DNA of 39,648 bases from a virus. The stretch spans positions 1 to 39,648 of IMG/VR virus record IMGVR_UViG_3300037502_002001, one strand, 5' to 3'. A program made the translations under genes and the position numbers. A model generated the notes under the pieces. It was not told where the DNA came from. It did not search any database and saw only the letters and a program-made list of their open reading frames with translations. This document shows, one piece after another, positions 39,423 to 39,648 of this stretch (its first letter is position 1; every line of letters begins with the position of its first letter).

Positions 39423-39648
39423 TAAGCAAGTACAAATGAATTACGCTATGTGTGCAGATTCAATTTATATGCAATTAAAAAAACAAGGACTTCAATTCAA
39501 TAAAAAAGATTTTAATCAACTTGAAAAAGAAAGAAATTCCTTGTATAGATTAAGATTTGCAGATTATTTTTCAGATTCACTTTATGACAAAATGCTTTCA
39601 AAATTACACAATAGAGTGATGAAAACTTTAAATAAATTAATTAAAAAC
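39412..39648 (+). CDS. Cassette protein, 5' part (79 codons, continues beyond the window)
   Basis: Starts MSNNKQVQMNYAMCADSIYM and continues in helical, charged sequence (LKKQGLQFNKKDFNQLEKERNSLYRLRFADYF) to the window edge without a stop. The MSNNKQ opening repeats that of the gene at 38,800 and, loosely, 37,234. The start is set by GGAGGT at 39,402. Function unknown. Confidence 0.6.
   Translation, partial: MSNNKQVQMNYAMCADSIYMQLKKQGLQFNKKDFNQLEKERNSLYRLRFADYFSDSLYDKMLSKLHNRVMKTLNKLIKN

Noticed and set aside
1-39648. Stop-codon reassignment, known in some crAss-like phages
   Set aside because: All long genes, including one of 3026 codons, are open with the standard code and end at normal stops; no in-frame stop needs suppression.

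Overview
The window reads as part of the genome of a tailed double-stranded DNA phage infecting a member of the Bacteroidetes, most plausibly a flavobacterium-like host. The DNA is AT-rich. Promoters fit the Bacteroidetes pattern (TTTG, about 19-20 nt, then TAnnTTTG), and most genes have no Shine-Dalgarno sequence. The single-strand DNA-binding protein ends in a DDDDLPF-type tail, and several small proteins resemble families I associate with Bacteroidetes phages. The virion genes look like the podovirus-type module of crAss-like phages (portal, capsid, ring proteins, muzzle, internal cargo proteins, giant polyvalent protein, fibres). No terminase, polymerase, integrase or repressor is visible, so lysogeny cannot be judged.

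Left arm, about 1-30,240, all on the minus strand and so read right to left. Two small unknown genes come first, then portal, a scaffold-like Pro/Glu protein, major capsid protein and a probable decoration protein, closed by a strong terminator. A second unit starts from a near-consensus promoter at 23,556-23,586. It holds an unknown 296-aa protein (with its own terminator), a NinG/Rap-like nuclease, three connector or ring-like proteins, a 1440-aa muzzle-like tail protein, two probable internal virion proteins, a 3026-aa polyvalent protein with two HExxH motifs, then small proteins, fibres and a probable cell-wall-active protein.

Right arm, about 30,280-39,648, all on the plus strand. A divergent promoter region at 30,245-30,274 separates the arms. 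A replication/recombination block carries an SSB-like protein, a small conserved protein, a tRNA/tRNA-like cluster and a YqaJ/lambda-type exonuclease, followed by small genes and a strong terminator at 34,698. An 875-nt gene-free region with iterons and three perfect copies of a 16-bp palindrome follows, and could be an origin or control region. Next come an unfamiliar CG-dinucleotide-rich gene, its terminator and about 575 nt of hairpin-rich, gene-free DNA that I interpret as a structured non-coding RNA. The window ends in an array of short genes joined by an almost identical linker (GGAGGTAACAAATG). There a strong Shine-Dalgarno sequence overlaps the end of the preceding gene, which is unusual for this host group.

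The most interesting points are the SD-linked cassette array, an over-represented and transcription-polarised octamer GGCCTCAG across both arms, the structured RNA region at 36.2-36.8 kb, and the odd tRNA-like cluster at 32.1-32.4 kb. All functional names rest on reading motifs and gene order; no database search was possible.
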